Below are positions 1 through 7,889 of a stretch of 64,000 nucleotides of DNA, one piece after another. Location: the NCBI GenBank assembly GCA_963727535.1, contig CAVSGR010000003.1, positions 1-64,000 on the forward strand, in the 5' to 3' direction. The translations under genes and the position numbers were made by a program. Position 1 is the first letter of the stretch; every line of letters begins with the position of its first letter. The notes below the pieces were generated by a model. That model saw only the letters and a list, made by a program, of their open reading frames with translations, made no database searches and was not told where the DNA came from. Origin of the DNA: RBG-16-34-14 sp963727535 (lineage in GTDB: Bacteria > Bacteroidota > Ignavibacteria > Ignavibacteriales > Ignavibacteriaceae).

Positions 1-5
1 TTGGC

Positions 6-127
6 TGTCACTAACCACTTAGTAACAGAAAATTTATATTAGGTTAACTTCGGGATTTATCCCGAAGAAAAAAGAAAGCCAATAAGGATAGTAACCGTTT
101 CAATTTATCTGCCTATGGCAGACGGTT
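6..127. repeat. Partial copy of the multi-hairpin repeat unit
   Basis: This stretch holds three hairpins in the order seen in the longer copies. The first is an imperfect TGTCACTAA/TTAGTAACA stem, the second is CTTCGGG-ATTTAT-CCCGAAG at 48-67, and the third is AACCGT...ACGGTT (93-98 and 122-127) with an inner CTGCC/GGCAG palindrome. The same hairpins recur at 243-368, 2395-2475 and 5330-5410. Nothing in it looks coding. Confidence 0.8.
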
Positions 128-242
128 TATCCCTTTACAATTAAAATGTTGTGGTTATTTATAAACTCCTCATACTCTTCGGCAAATCTACGCTTACGAT
201 GGTGTTCTTCCTGATTCTTGATATAATCACACACTTTTTTCT

Positions 243-368
243 TGGCTGTCACTAACCACTTAGTGACAGAAAATTTATATTAGGTTAACTTCGGGATTTA
301 TCCCGAAGAAAAAAGAAAGCTAATAAGAAGAAGAACCGTTTTAATTTATCTGCCTATGGCAACGGTTT
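243..368. repeat. Second partial copy of the multi-hairpin unit
   Basis: The stretch starts with a perfect 9-bp stem, TGTCACTAA-CCAC-TTAGTGACA at 247-268. CTTCGGG-ATTTAT-CCCGAAG follows at 289-308, then the AACCGT...ACGGTT hairpin, which lacks two bases compared with the other copies. It repeats the first 130 bases of the window almost exactly. Its right part lies inside the longer 444-bp direct repeat. Confidence 0.8.
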
Positions 369-715
369 ATAAAAATAAGCGGTCAACTTTGAGTCATTAA
401 TAAGTCGTGTTTTAAGGGGAAATGAAAGGTGACCCAAAAGTTAGTATTTTAAAACAGACCTCACCCCTGTCCCCTCTCCTTACTAAGGAGAGGGGAAGGT
501 GGGGAGAGGTAAAAAAGAGTTGTCGCAAACATTATTTCTTGGCTGTCACTAACCACTTAGTGACAGAAAAAAAATTAACGACTAAGTTTTTAGTCATTTA
601 ATTAAATTAATAATCAAATAAATAATTAGAATTTGAAAAAACCTGTAATTATATTTTTTTTATTTCTGGGTCTGTGTTTCCCCTCCCCGGAGGGGAACGA
701 AAGGGGTGGGTAGTT
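272..715. repeat. 444-bp direct repeat, left copy
   Basis: Bases 272-715 are nearly identical to 2378-2821, at a constant offset of about 2106 bases apart from one- and two-base indels. The repeat contains the CTTCGGG hairpin, a CCCCTCTCC-type palindrome, the TGTCACTAA hairpin at 544-565 and the first codons of a Wzi-like gene carrying an inserted palindrome. The two copies bracket the AAA/DUF4143 ATPase gene at 919-2097. This suggests segmental duplication or a composite unit. Confidence 0.85.
458..514. repeat. REP-like palindrome, CCCCTCTCC type
   Basis: This is a palindrome of the form CCCCTCTCCTTACTAAGGAGAGGGG, cut here into CCCCTCTCC, TTACTAA and GGAGAGGGG. It has a CCTCACCCC lead-in and a GGGGAGAGGTAAAAA tail. 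Further copies lie at 2565, 4555, 5012 and 7617, plus a truncated one at 2101. All are intergenic. Confidence 0.85.
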
Positions 716-792
716 GCTTTTAAGCTCATCGCTGTTCAGCCAGAAGATTTACGAACCGGTATATAACCAGGATATATGCTTCTTTATAGGCA
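633..792 (+). pseudogene. 5' fragment of a Wzi-like outer-membrane gene, disrupted by a palindrome
   Basis: The TTG start and signal-peptide codons match the start of the Wzi-like gene at 2891. After about twelve codons, a roughly 45-bp GC-rich palindromic insert (CCCCTCCCCGGAGGGG core, 679-694) interrupts the signal peptide and brings an in-frame TAG. The coding similarity then resumes at about 716 and fades near 790, where 'QKIYEPVYNQDI'-like codons can still be read. It is a decayed fragment, not a functional gene. Confidence 0.7.
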
Positions 793-918
793 CAAAAAAT
801 TTGTTTAATTTACAGATAAGCGTATATTTGTAAACAATATTTTACAAATATGCAAAATACATTTGCCCATAAGCCACTATACTGCCGGGCTCCGGCAATA
901 ACATAAAATTATAAGCAG

Positions 919-2097
919 ATGAAAAAAAGATACCTTTTTAACGATTTATTAAAGTATTTAGATCATAAGAATGCTTTAATAATTACCGGAATGCGACAGG
1001 TTGGAAAAACAACTTTAATGAAGCAGTTATACGATGAGGTTAAGGGACCAAAGCTGTGGTATGATTTTGAAAATCCATTGGACCTGCTGCATTTTGAAAA
1101 TATTAATTATGATGCGGTTTATGAAGTGCTTAGGAATGAAGCAGGTGCTGGTAAAGAAAGGTTATATGTTTTTATCGATGAGATACAAAACTATCCTGAG
1201 ATAACAAAAATTATTAAGTATCACATTGATAAATACAGCGTTAAGTATGTTGTAACGGGTTCTTCGAACTTTTATTTAAAGAATCTTTTTCCGGAATCTT
1301 TAAGCGGCAGAAAATTTCTGTTTGTTTTACAGCCTTTGAGTTTTAACGAGTATTTATTTTTTAATGATAAAACTGATATTGCAGAACAAAGAAATAGCTT
1401 AGAGTTCAAATCATCTTATATGCTTCTGGATTATAAAAGATATGAAGCTGATTACCGGATGTTTTTAGAATATGGAAGCTTTCCGGAAGTAGTGACAACA
1501 GCAGATAGTGTTACTAAGAAATTAATTCTAAAAAACATATTTGCTTCTTTTTTTGAAAAGGATATTAAAATATTATCGGATATTAAAGATATACGTGAAC
1601 TAAGGGATTTGATTTTAATGCTTGTACCCAGGACAGGTAATATTCTTGACGTTACAAAACTATCCAATGAACTGGGTATAAACAGGGTTAAGATTTATAA
1701 CTATCTTGAATTACTGCAGGGTGTGTTTTTTATCAGGCTTATTCCAAAGTTCTCAAAAAGTATTGATAGAACAGTCGCAGGCGGAAGAAAAGTATATTTT
1801 TCAGATACAGGTTTGCTTAATATTATCGGGAAAGTAAATGATGGTCAATTATTTGAAAATGCAATAGCAAACCAATTAAGTTTTTACGGTGAGCTTTTTT
1901 ATTATAATAAAAGAAGCATATCAGAAATAGATTTTATACTGAATAAAGAAATTTCTTTTGAGGTAAAGCTAAAGTCTTCTATAAGTGATTTGAAGAAACT
2001 TGAAAAGAATACCGCTGATTTGGGCTTAACGGATTATTACCTCGTAAGTAAAAGCTTTAGCGAAACAGAGAAAACGATATTTCCAATGTTTATATAG
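919..2097 (+). CDS. AAA-family ATPase with C-terminal DUF4143
   Basis: The predicted 392-residue protein has a Walker A motif GMRQVGKTT (residues 24-32) and a Walker B-like YVFIDEIQ (about residues 82-89). An AAA_14 core precedes a C-terminal DUF4143-type region with the FEVKLKSS segment, a PD-(D/E)xK-like strand common in this family. Such ATPases are widespread in bacteria and archaea, often near mobile DNA, and their substrates are mostly unknown. The length is normal for the family and the reading frame is intact. The gene lies alone between two 444-bp direct repeats, which suggests it belongs to an accessory or duplicated segment. The ATPase assignment is firm; the cellular role is not. 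Confidence 0.9.
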   Translation: MKKRYLFNDLLKYLDHKNALIITGMRQVGKTTLMKQLYDEVKGPKLWYDFENPLDLLHFENINYDAVYEVLRNEAGAGKERLYVFIDEIQNYPEITKIIKYHIDKYSVKYVVTGSSNFYLKNLFPESLSGRKFLFVLQPLSFNEYLFFNDKTDIAEQRNSLEFKSSYMLLDYKRYEADYRMFLEYGSFPEVVTTADSVTKKLILKNIFASFFEKDIKILSDIKDIRELRDLILMLVPRTGNILDVTKLSNELGINRVKIYNYLELLQGVFFIRLIPKFSKSIDRTVAGGRKVYFSDTGLLNIIGKVNDGQLFENAIANQLSFYGELFYYNKRSISEIDFILNKEISFEVKLKSSISDLKKLEKNTADLGLTDYYLVSKSFSETEKTIFPMFI

Positions 2098-2189
2098 AAG
2101 GCATTCTCTTTAGTAAGGAGTGGGGAAAGTGGGGAGAGGTAAAAAAGAGTTGAACCCCTATGGGGATAATCTAAAGCTTGTTTTAGTAT

Positions 2190-2475
2190 CTTCAGAACAC
2201 TGTAGGTGTTCGATGTTTGTAAAAACTGCGGACCAACATCTTCACAGAATGCCGTAGGTATTCAACAAAATAAACTTTCTATAATAAAACGGTTGAAACC
2301 GTTAACTTAAGCTATACCTTTTTCTTTATATCCAATGGATTAAATCCATTGGTTAACCTAAATTTAACCTCATAAGTAATTTATATTAGGTTAACTTCGG
2401 GATTTATCCCGAAGAAAAAAGAAAGCTAATAAGAATAAGAACCGTTTCAATTTATCTGCCTATGGCAGACGGTTT
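2190..2475. repeat. Full-length composite multi-hairpin repeat unit
   Basis: Six hairpins occur in fixed order: AACACTGTAGGTGTT near 2198, ATGCCGTAGGTAT near 2250, AACGGTT-GA-AACCGTT near 2287, CCAATGGAT-TAA-ATCCATTGG at 2332-2352, CTTCGGG-ATTTAT-CCCGAAG at 2395-2414, and AACCGT...ACGGTT ending at 2475. The linkers between hairpins are also conserved with the copy at 5128-5411. No reading frame runs through the unit. Confidence 0.8.
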
Positions 2476-2821
2476 ATAAAAATAAGCGGTCAACTTTGAG
2501 TCATTAATAAGTCGTGTTTTAAGAAGAAATGAAAGGTGACCCAAAAGTTAGTATTTTAAAACAGACCTCACCCTGTCCCCTCTCCTTACTAAGGAGAGGG
2601 GAAGGTGGGGAGAGGTAAAAAAGAGTTGTCGCAAACATTATTTCTTGGCTGTCACTAACCACTTAGTGACAGAAAAAAAATTAACGACTAAGTTTTTAGT
2701 CATTTAATTAAATTAATAATCAAATAAATAATAAAAATTTGAAAAAGCCATTAATTATATTTTTTTTATTCCTGGGTCTGTGTTTCCCCTCCTCGGAGGG
2801 GAACGAAAGGGGTGGGTAGTT
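2378..2821. repeat. 444-bp direct repeat, right copy
   Basis: This is the partner of 272-715, nearly identical over its whole length. It ends right after the GC-rich palindrome inserted in the partial Wzi-like start. From 2822 the sequence leads into the longer Wzi-like gene at 2891. The two copies could recombine and delete the ATPase gene between them. Confidence 0.85.
2739..2821 (+). pseudogene. Second truncated Wzi-like gene start
   Basis: A TTG start and about twelve signal-peptide codons run directly into the same GC-rich palindrome (CCCCTCCTCGGAGGGG core) that disrupts the fragment at 633. There is no resumption of the gene, and the next copy of the start follows at 2891. It is a remnant produced by the same duplication. 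Confidence 0.6.
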
Positions 2822-2890
2822 ATCCTGGTTGTCACTGATAGAAAAGGAATATTTAATGACTAAATTATTAATCAAATAAATAATTAAAAT

Positions 2891-4547
2891 TTGAAAAAAC
2901 CTGTAATTATATTTTTTTTATTCCTGCTGCTTCTAAGTTCGTCACTCTATAGCCAGACAATTTACGAACCCGTATATAACCAGGATATTTATTTCTTTAT
3001 CGATAACCAGGCATCGAAAGGAAACATCAAAATTTTTGACGACATTCGTCCTTATACCCGCCTTACAATCGCAGAAAAATTATTAGAGCTTTCAAATAAA
3101 ACATCTGAATTAACAGGTACAGAAAAAGAGCAGCTCGATTTTTTTAAAAGAGAATATGCATTTGAAATAAAATATCTCGAGAAAGATACGACTGTTGTCA
3201 ATGAATTTTTCAAATTCGGTACAACCGGCAGGTTTAAGCTATTTAAATATTATGACAGCGATTTTACATTCGATGCCGATCCTATTTTAGGTGTAAGCTA
3301 TGATTTTGTAAAGAAGAATTATCATCAATACAGCGGAATAAAATTTAAAGGCAGAATCAGTGATTTTGTCGGGTTACTATTTTGACTATCGGGATAATTT
3401 GGAACATGGCGATAATTTGGACCGGACAAAATTATTTTCTCCGGAAACGGGCGTTATTATTGCGAAAAGCAGTTCAAAAAAAATTGAGTACAGCGAAACA
3501 CGCGGCGGACTGACTTTCGGATGGAAGTGGGGCGAGTTTACTATGGCTAAAGATTTTATAAATATCGGGTCGAGCTATCAATCGCAGGTTATTCTTTCTT
3601 CAAAAGTTCCAAGCTTTCCTTTTATCAGGCTCGATATTCATCCCGTTAAATGGTTCCGTTATAATTTTATTCATGCCTGGCTTAATTCCGATCTGATCGA
3701 TTCAAACACAATAAGATATACGGGTGTTAGTATCTACATTCGAAGACAGATCAAAACATATTCCAGAAGAGAAAAATATTATGTTGGTCATTCACTTTCT
3801 TTTCAGCCATTTGATAACTGGTGGCTCACTATTGGGGAATCAATTATTTACAGCGACAAATTAGAGTTTATCTATTTTCTCCCTGTTTTTTACAGGCTCG
3901 CCGATCATTATAATAGTAATAGTGGTGGAGATACAGGCGATAATGCACAAATATTTTTTAATACATCTTACCGATGGCAGGAAATCAAAAGCAGGTTTTA
4001 TCTTTCATTATATATAGATGAACTTTCGCCCGAAGGTTTTTTCAGCGGTGGTAATAATCCGCAGGTCTATGCCGTTACTTTAGGCGGGGAATTTACAAAT
4101 CCTTTGTGGAACGATAATTATTTAACTCTCGAATACTCTGCACTAATGCCTTATAATTATATCAACCCTGATCCGGCGCAGACTTATTTCAGTTCCGGTT
4201 ATCAGCTTGGTCATTGGATAGGTTCTAATTCAGTTCAAATATATGCAGAGACGAGGCAGTACCTGCAGCACCGGGTAAATTTAAAAGCATATTATAATTA
4301 TGTAATCAAAGGACAAAAAGAAAATGTAAATGAATATGCCAGCAGGATCACTTCAACATATCCTCTTTTAGCCGGGGATAATAGTTACTACTCGGAAATT
4401 GGCGCCGGCATATCTTACAACCCCCTCAACGATCTTTTCGTGCAATTAAATTTTAGTTACATAAACATTGCATCTGGAAGATTTGCAAATGAGTATATGA
4501 TTGACAAAGGTTCTTCTTTTGGCACTACAGTGAGGTACGGGTTTTAA
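2891..4547 (+). pseudogene. Wzi/capsule-assembly-like outer-membrane protein, one frameshift
   Basis: Two overlapping frames (2891-3385 and 3360-4547) together encode one protein of about 550 residues, similar along its length to the intact protein at 13044-14690. Matching landmarks are the N-terminal 'IYEPV...D', 'SPETGV', 'FTMAKDF', 'FIRLD' and 'GESIIYSD'. The frame changes by one extra base near 3365-3378. It starts at TTG with a signal peptide ending near 'SLYSQ'. Aromatic-rich alternating strands suggest an outer-membrane beta-barrel of the capsule assembly Wzi class. The frameshift may be a sequencing error, since the rest of the frame is well preserved. Confidence 0.75.
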
Positions 4548-4554
4548 AAACTGA

Positions 4555-4609
4555 ACTCACCCCCATCCCCTCTCCTTACTAAGGAGAGGGGCGAGGGGAG
4601 AGGTAAAAA
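4555..4609. repeat. REP-like palindrome, CCCCTCTCC type
   Basis: This copy of CCCCTCTCC-TTACTAA-GGAGAGGGG begins 8 bases after the Wzi-like stop codon. It leads directly into the GGAGGG ribosome-binding site of the DUF559 gene. It could act as a transcript-end hairpin for the upstream gene, but lacks a long T-run. Confidence 0.75.
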
Positions 4610-4621
4610 TGGAGGGACAAA

Positions 4622-4996
4622 ATGACAATTCACTACAACAAAACTTCTGAGAAAGTCAACAGGAAAAAGTTAAGGGCTAACTCCACAGAAGCTGAAAATA
4701 TTTTATGGGAACACCTAAGGGACAAAAAGCTCTCCGGGTTAAAATTCAAAAGGCAGTACAGTATAGATCAGTTCGTAGTTGATTTTTATTGTCCCAAATT
4801 AAAGTTGGCAGTTGAATTAGACGGTAAAATTCATTTGAAGAAGGAAGTAAAGAACCACGATGAAAACAGGGATGGTTATTTAAGTGAATTCGGAATAAAA
4901 ATTCTGAGAATAAAAAATGAAGTGATTTTAAACGAAATTGATAAAGCATTAGAGATAATTAATGAAAAGATTGAGGAGATAAGAAAAGTCACTTAG
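4622..4996 (+). CDS. DUF559 endonuclease-domain protein
   Basis: The 124-residue protein matches the DUF559 family, whose fold is related to very-short-patch-repair (Vsr) nucleases. Visible signatures are 'LRANSTEAENILWEHLR' near the start, 'GLKFKRQYSIDQFVVDFYCP' in the middle and 'LAVELDGKIH' followed by 'RDGYLSEFGIKILRIKN'. The acidic and lysine residues of these motifs form the presumed nuclease site. The start is supported by GGAGGG eight bases upstream. It stands alone between two CCCCTCTCC palindromes. Family members are scattered through genomes and their natural substrate is not established, so nuclease activity is inferred. Confidence 0.88.
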   Translation: MTIHYNKTSEKVNRKKLRANSTEAENILWEHLRDKKLSGLKFKRQYSIDQFVVDFYCPKLKLAVELDGKIHLKKEVKNHDENRDGYLSEFGIKILRIKNEVILNEIDKALEIINEKIEEIRKVT

Positions 4997-5011
4997 CGTG
5001 GTTTTAAACTG

Positions 5012-5090
5012 ACCTCACCCCCGTCCCCTCTCCTTACTAAGGAGAGGGGTGGGGGGAGAGGTAAAAAAAATAACCTCACCCCGGGGGATA
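5012..5090. repeat. REP-like palindrome pair
   Basis: One full CCCCTCTCC-TTACTAA-GGAGAGGGG copy with its GGGGAGAGGTAAAA tail ends near 5070. It is followed by a truncated second copy (TAACCTCACCCCGGGGG). It begins 15 bases after the DUF559 stop codon, so that gene is bracketed by the same repeat on both sides. Confidence 0.75.
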
Positions 5091-5127
5091 AGATAATTAC
5101 AATTTAATGACATTAATTTCTGAAGCT

Positions 5128-5411
5128 TTAAAACACCGTAGGTGTTCAATATTTGTAGAAAAAAGAATCAACACCAAATTTCAGAATGCCGTAGGTATTC
5201 AACAAAATAAACTCTCTATAATAAAACGGTTGAAACCGTTGAGATAAGTTATAAACTTTTTTTTCACAACCAATGGATAAATCCATTGGTTAACCTGAGA
5301 TAAGTGATAAGTAATTTATATTAGGTTAACTTCGGGATTTATCCCGAAGAAAAAAGAAAGCTAATAAGGAAAAGAACCGTTTTAATTTATCTGCCTATGG
5401 CAGACGGTTTA
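5128..5411. repeat. Second full composite multi-hairpin unit
   Basis: The unit has the same hairpins and linkers as 2190-2475: AACACCGTAGGTGTT, ATGCCGTAGGTAT, AACGGTT-GA-AACCGTT, CCAATGGAT/ATCCATTGG, CTTCGGG-ATTTAT-CCCGAAG at 5330-5349, and AACCGT...ACGGTT ending near 5410. Stem changes are few, so the order and spacing are conserved as a unit. It ends about 30 bases before the stop codon of the minus-strand HTH gene. Confidence 0.8.
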
Positions 5412-5440
5412 AAATAAAAAGAAACATTGAGCCGCATCAA

Positions 5441-5851
5441 TTAATCCCGCTTCTCTACCTTTATGTCCTCATCAAAAATAAACAAAGCACTTGTTACTGC
5501 ATCATCAGTCATCTTTAAATGCATAGCTTTAATTTTCTTTAAAAAAATCTTTTCTAATCCTTTAAGTAATTTTTTATCAATCTTATCACTTAAACTCCTC
5601 TTTAAGTTCATATTCTTTTTCCTGCGGAACTGTTCCATCCTTATTAATATCCCCTGCTCTTGTTCAATTATCCTTTCAGAGAATATTGTTGATATTAAAC
5701 TTTTCCGTTGCCGCTCTATTTCCTCCGCTAATGACTTTCCCCATTTTATAGCCGTTGGCTTAGTTATATCTAACTGTTTGCAAATCTTTTCGTAAGTATA
5801 TCCCATGGCTCTCAACTCAATAAACTTATATTTTAGTCCTTCTTTTTTCAT
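5441..5851 (-). CDS. Small helix-turn-helix protein of unknown function
   Basis: This is a lysine-rich protein of 136 residues. Its N-terminal 35 residues look like a helix-turn-helix ('MGYTYEKICKQLDITKPTAI'), as in small terminase subunits and transposase-associated HTH proteins. The rest is predicted helical and charged ('RMEQFRRKKNMNLKRS') with no catalytic motif. An in-frame start with an AAAAGG stretch upstream is plausible. It lies inside the repeat-rich region beside a composite hairpin unit, so a link to mobile DNA is possible but not shown. I do not recognise a named family. Confidence 0.6.
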   Translation of the reverse strand: MKKEGLKYKFIELRAMGYTYEKICKQLDITKPTAIKWGKSLAEEIERQRKSLISTIFSERIIEQEQGILIRMEQFRRKKNMNLKRSLSDKIDKKLLKGLEKIFLKKIKAMHLKMTDDAVTSALFIFDEDIKVEKRD

Positions 5852-6085
5852 TTAAATCCTAAAAGGTTAATGAAAGGTAAAATTCCGGGAATTTATTTCA
5901 TCATAAAAGTAAACAAAAAGTAAATTAATTCTTACCAAAACCAAACTTTCTGCCCAATTTTGAATTAATACATGGGAAATAATCTCATTGCCACTAAATT
6001 GATATTCCCCATCTCCTTTATAAGTCCGAATGACTCTGCTAAAGGCATTCCTACGGAACTTTGGAAGAGAGGTAAAAAAACGAAG

Positions 6086-6330
6086 GATATTGAACCCCTA
6101 CGGAGTTCTTTTGTTTTGTGAGATTATATAGGTTACAAACATTTATTCCCTACGGGAATAATACCCCGATTGTCTACCAGATATTATTAGAAGTGTTAAA
6201 TGTTTGTCTTTGAATTCTGTGAAATTTATTGATATATGAAAAACACCGTAGGTGTTTAATGTTTGTAAAAGAGGAAAAACTATATCTTTTACCGAATGCC
6301 GTAGGTATTCAATGTTTGTAGAGAGAACGA
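6086..6330. repeat. Cluster of CCGTAGG/CCTACGG-centred hairpins
   Basis: Four small palindromes follow each other: GAACCCCTACGGAGTTC, ATTCCCTACGGGAAT, AACACCGTAGGTGTT and ATGCCGTAGGTAT. Each sits beside TTACAAACATTT or AATGTTTGTA. The last two are the first two hairpins of the composite unit seen at 2190 and 5128, so this is a partial or rearranged copy. Confidence 0.7.
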
Positions 6331-7044
6331 TCGGCTCCAAATTTTAGAACTACGTAGGGTCAAATGAATTCTACATTATAAATTATACATTCTACATTGT
6401 TGACTTGCTTGCTGGCAACAAATCAATTGTAAAAATTGCAGGTAAAATTTTAATTGAAAATTTTGATACACTCTACCCTGATCCATTTTGAGTGTCTAAA
6501 AATAATACGATTTTGTAACCAGTTATTTAAGCTGTCTGATATGAACACAGATCAGTCAGGGCTTTGCTGGTATGTTTTCCCGACCTGTCTCTTAAAAAAA
6601 GATGATACATCAAAAGAGAAATGTTCAACTTTGGTCTGAGAATTGTTTTTAACTAAGATAAGATGATAAAGTTAGCGACATACGATGAAGTTAGGATTGG
6701 TTACGATGGGTAAAATATTAGAAATGAGGCTGGGAGGAATCAGCAACTGGGATTTGAAACGGATGATTATGAAGAGCAGAGAGGATTACGTCACGCAAAG
6801 AGATAACAGTTTCGCCCTCCCGGCTATTACTTTGTTTTTTAAGAACATTAGAAAATTTTGTGGTAGCCTCAGGCTTTGACATAGTCATTCCTTTGGAATA
6901 GCCTGAGCAATGATTTTTAATCTACAATAAATACAATCTACTCGTCTCGCCTTCGGCTTCACCAAGGCGGAAAGATTGCCCCACCAGTGTTATTCATTCC
7001 GGATTTTTCTCAAAGCGTTTACAATTAGTTCACTAAAGGTTTAA

Positions 7045-7580
7045 ACGGTAGTCTCAGGCTTCAGCCTGAGTTTTTAGATGTTGAACCCCTACGGGGTTCT
7101 TTTTGTTTTATGAGATTATTTAGATTACAAACATTTTGATATAATGGGGAGTTTGCTTAAACGTTAACACATAACTTTAGTTCTGTGTTATAAGAGAGAG
7201 TAATAAAGCAATAACCGTTTTTCCGATGGAGTCCTTTGGACAACGGTTTAAAATAAAAAGAAACTCACCCTAACCGGTAGCCTCAGGCTTTGACATAGTC
7301 ATTCCTTTGGAACAGCCTGAGTTTTTAGATGTTGAACCCACTACGGGGTTCTTTTGTTTTGTGAGATTATATAGGTTACAAACCTGCCTACCGGCAGGCA
7401 GGCATTTATTCCCTATGGAAATAATTATACGTCTGAGTATCCTCAGATGCGGTTAACTGTATGACTTCAGATATAGGTGAAACTAACTGATATATGAAGA
7501 ACACCATAGGTGTTCAATATTTGTAACAAGGAAAAACTATATCTTTTACCGAATCCCGTAGGGATTCAATAAATGACCAG
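7045..7580. repeat. Second cluster of small hairpins
   Basis: It contains CTCAGGCTTCAGCCTGAG, two GAACCCCTACGGGGTTC-type stems (7083, 7334), the AACCGT...ACGGTT type hairpin near 7210-7250, GAACACCATAGGTGTTC near 7499 and GAATCCCGTAGGGATTC near 7550. Stem bases change while symmetry is kept. This indicates that pairing rather than sequence is conserved. Confidence 0.7.
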
Positions 7581-7616
7581 TGTTAAGACAGAGTGTATAT
7601 TTTAAAAGAAACGACA

Positions 7617-7690
7617 TCGCTCCCGTCCCCTCTCCTTTATAAGGAGAGGGACGAAGGGTGAGGTAAAAGAAGGGGTGGGGAGAGGTAAAA
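7617..7690. repeat. REP-like palindrome, CCCCTCTCC type
   Basis: The core is CCCCTCTCC-TTTATAA-GGAGAGGG with a degenerate second half and repeated GGGGAGAGGTAAAA tail. It is the last copy before the polysaccharide locus. Confidence 0.7.
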
Positions 7691-7889
7691 AATTGGAGGT
7701 AAAAAAGCGGAACAGAAAACTTGTCCCTATCAACCGATATTACAACAAGACACACACCATTATTCATTAACTAACAGCAAACTCTTGAATATGTTAAGAA
7801 CAAACCATACTTTTGAACTAGATTAAATTGTTTTTTACATAGAGCAAGTATAAATTGTTAATAGTAATATCATTTTAGGGGGTTTTCAG

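Larger units (their letters stand above)
5852..7889. other. Two-kilobase region without convincing genes
   Basis: The open frames here (6454-6639, 6685-6879 plus; 6143-6340, 7546-7767 minus) are short, overlap palindromic repeats or show no family resemblance. The sequence is a patchwork of small hairpins: CCCCTACGGGG, ACACCGTAGGTGT, ATGCCGTAGGTAT, CTCAGGCTTCAGCCTGAG. They are joined by shared words such as ATGTTTGTA and GGTTACAAAC. A stretch around 6690-6810 can be read as 'NIRNEAGRNQQLGFETDDY' with a stop upstream. It may be the remnant of a gene, but I cannot name it. Confidence 0.6.

Noticed and set aside
3360..3385. Programmed frameshift in the Wzi-like gene
   Set aside because: No slippery heptamer with a downstream structure is evident, the intact paralogue at 13044 has none, and many other genes in the window carry similar random indels.
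6454..6879. Two 60-codon plus-strand frames in the repeat region
   Set aside because: No recognisable motif, unusual composition, and no ribosome-binding site; one includes parts of repeats.
1..7700. Possible CRISPR array among the many repeated palindromes
   Set aside because: The repeats are not evenly spaced, differ in stem sequence and length, and are not separated by unique spacers of constant size; no cas gene is present.
7546..7767. 73-codon minus-strand frame
   Set aside because: It reads through the CCCCTCTCC palindrome ('LTLRPSPYKGEG'), a typical product of this repeat rather than a gene.
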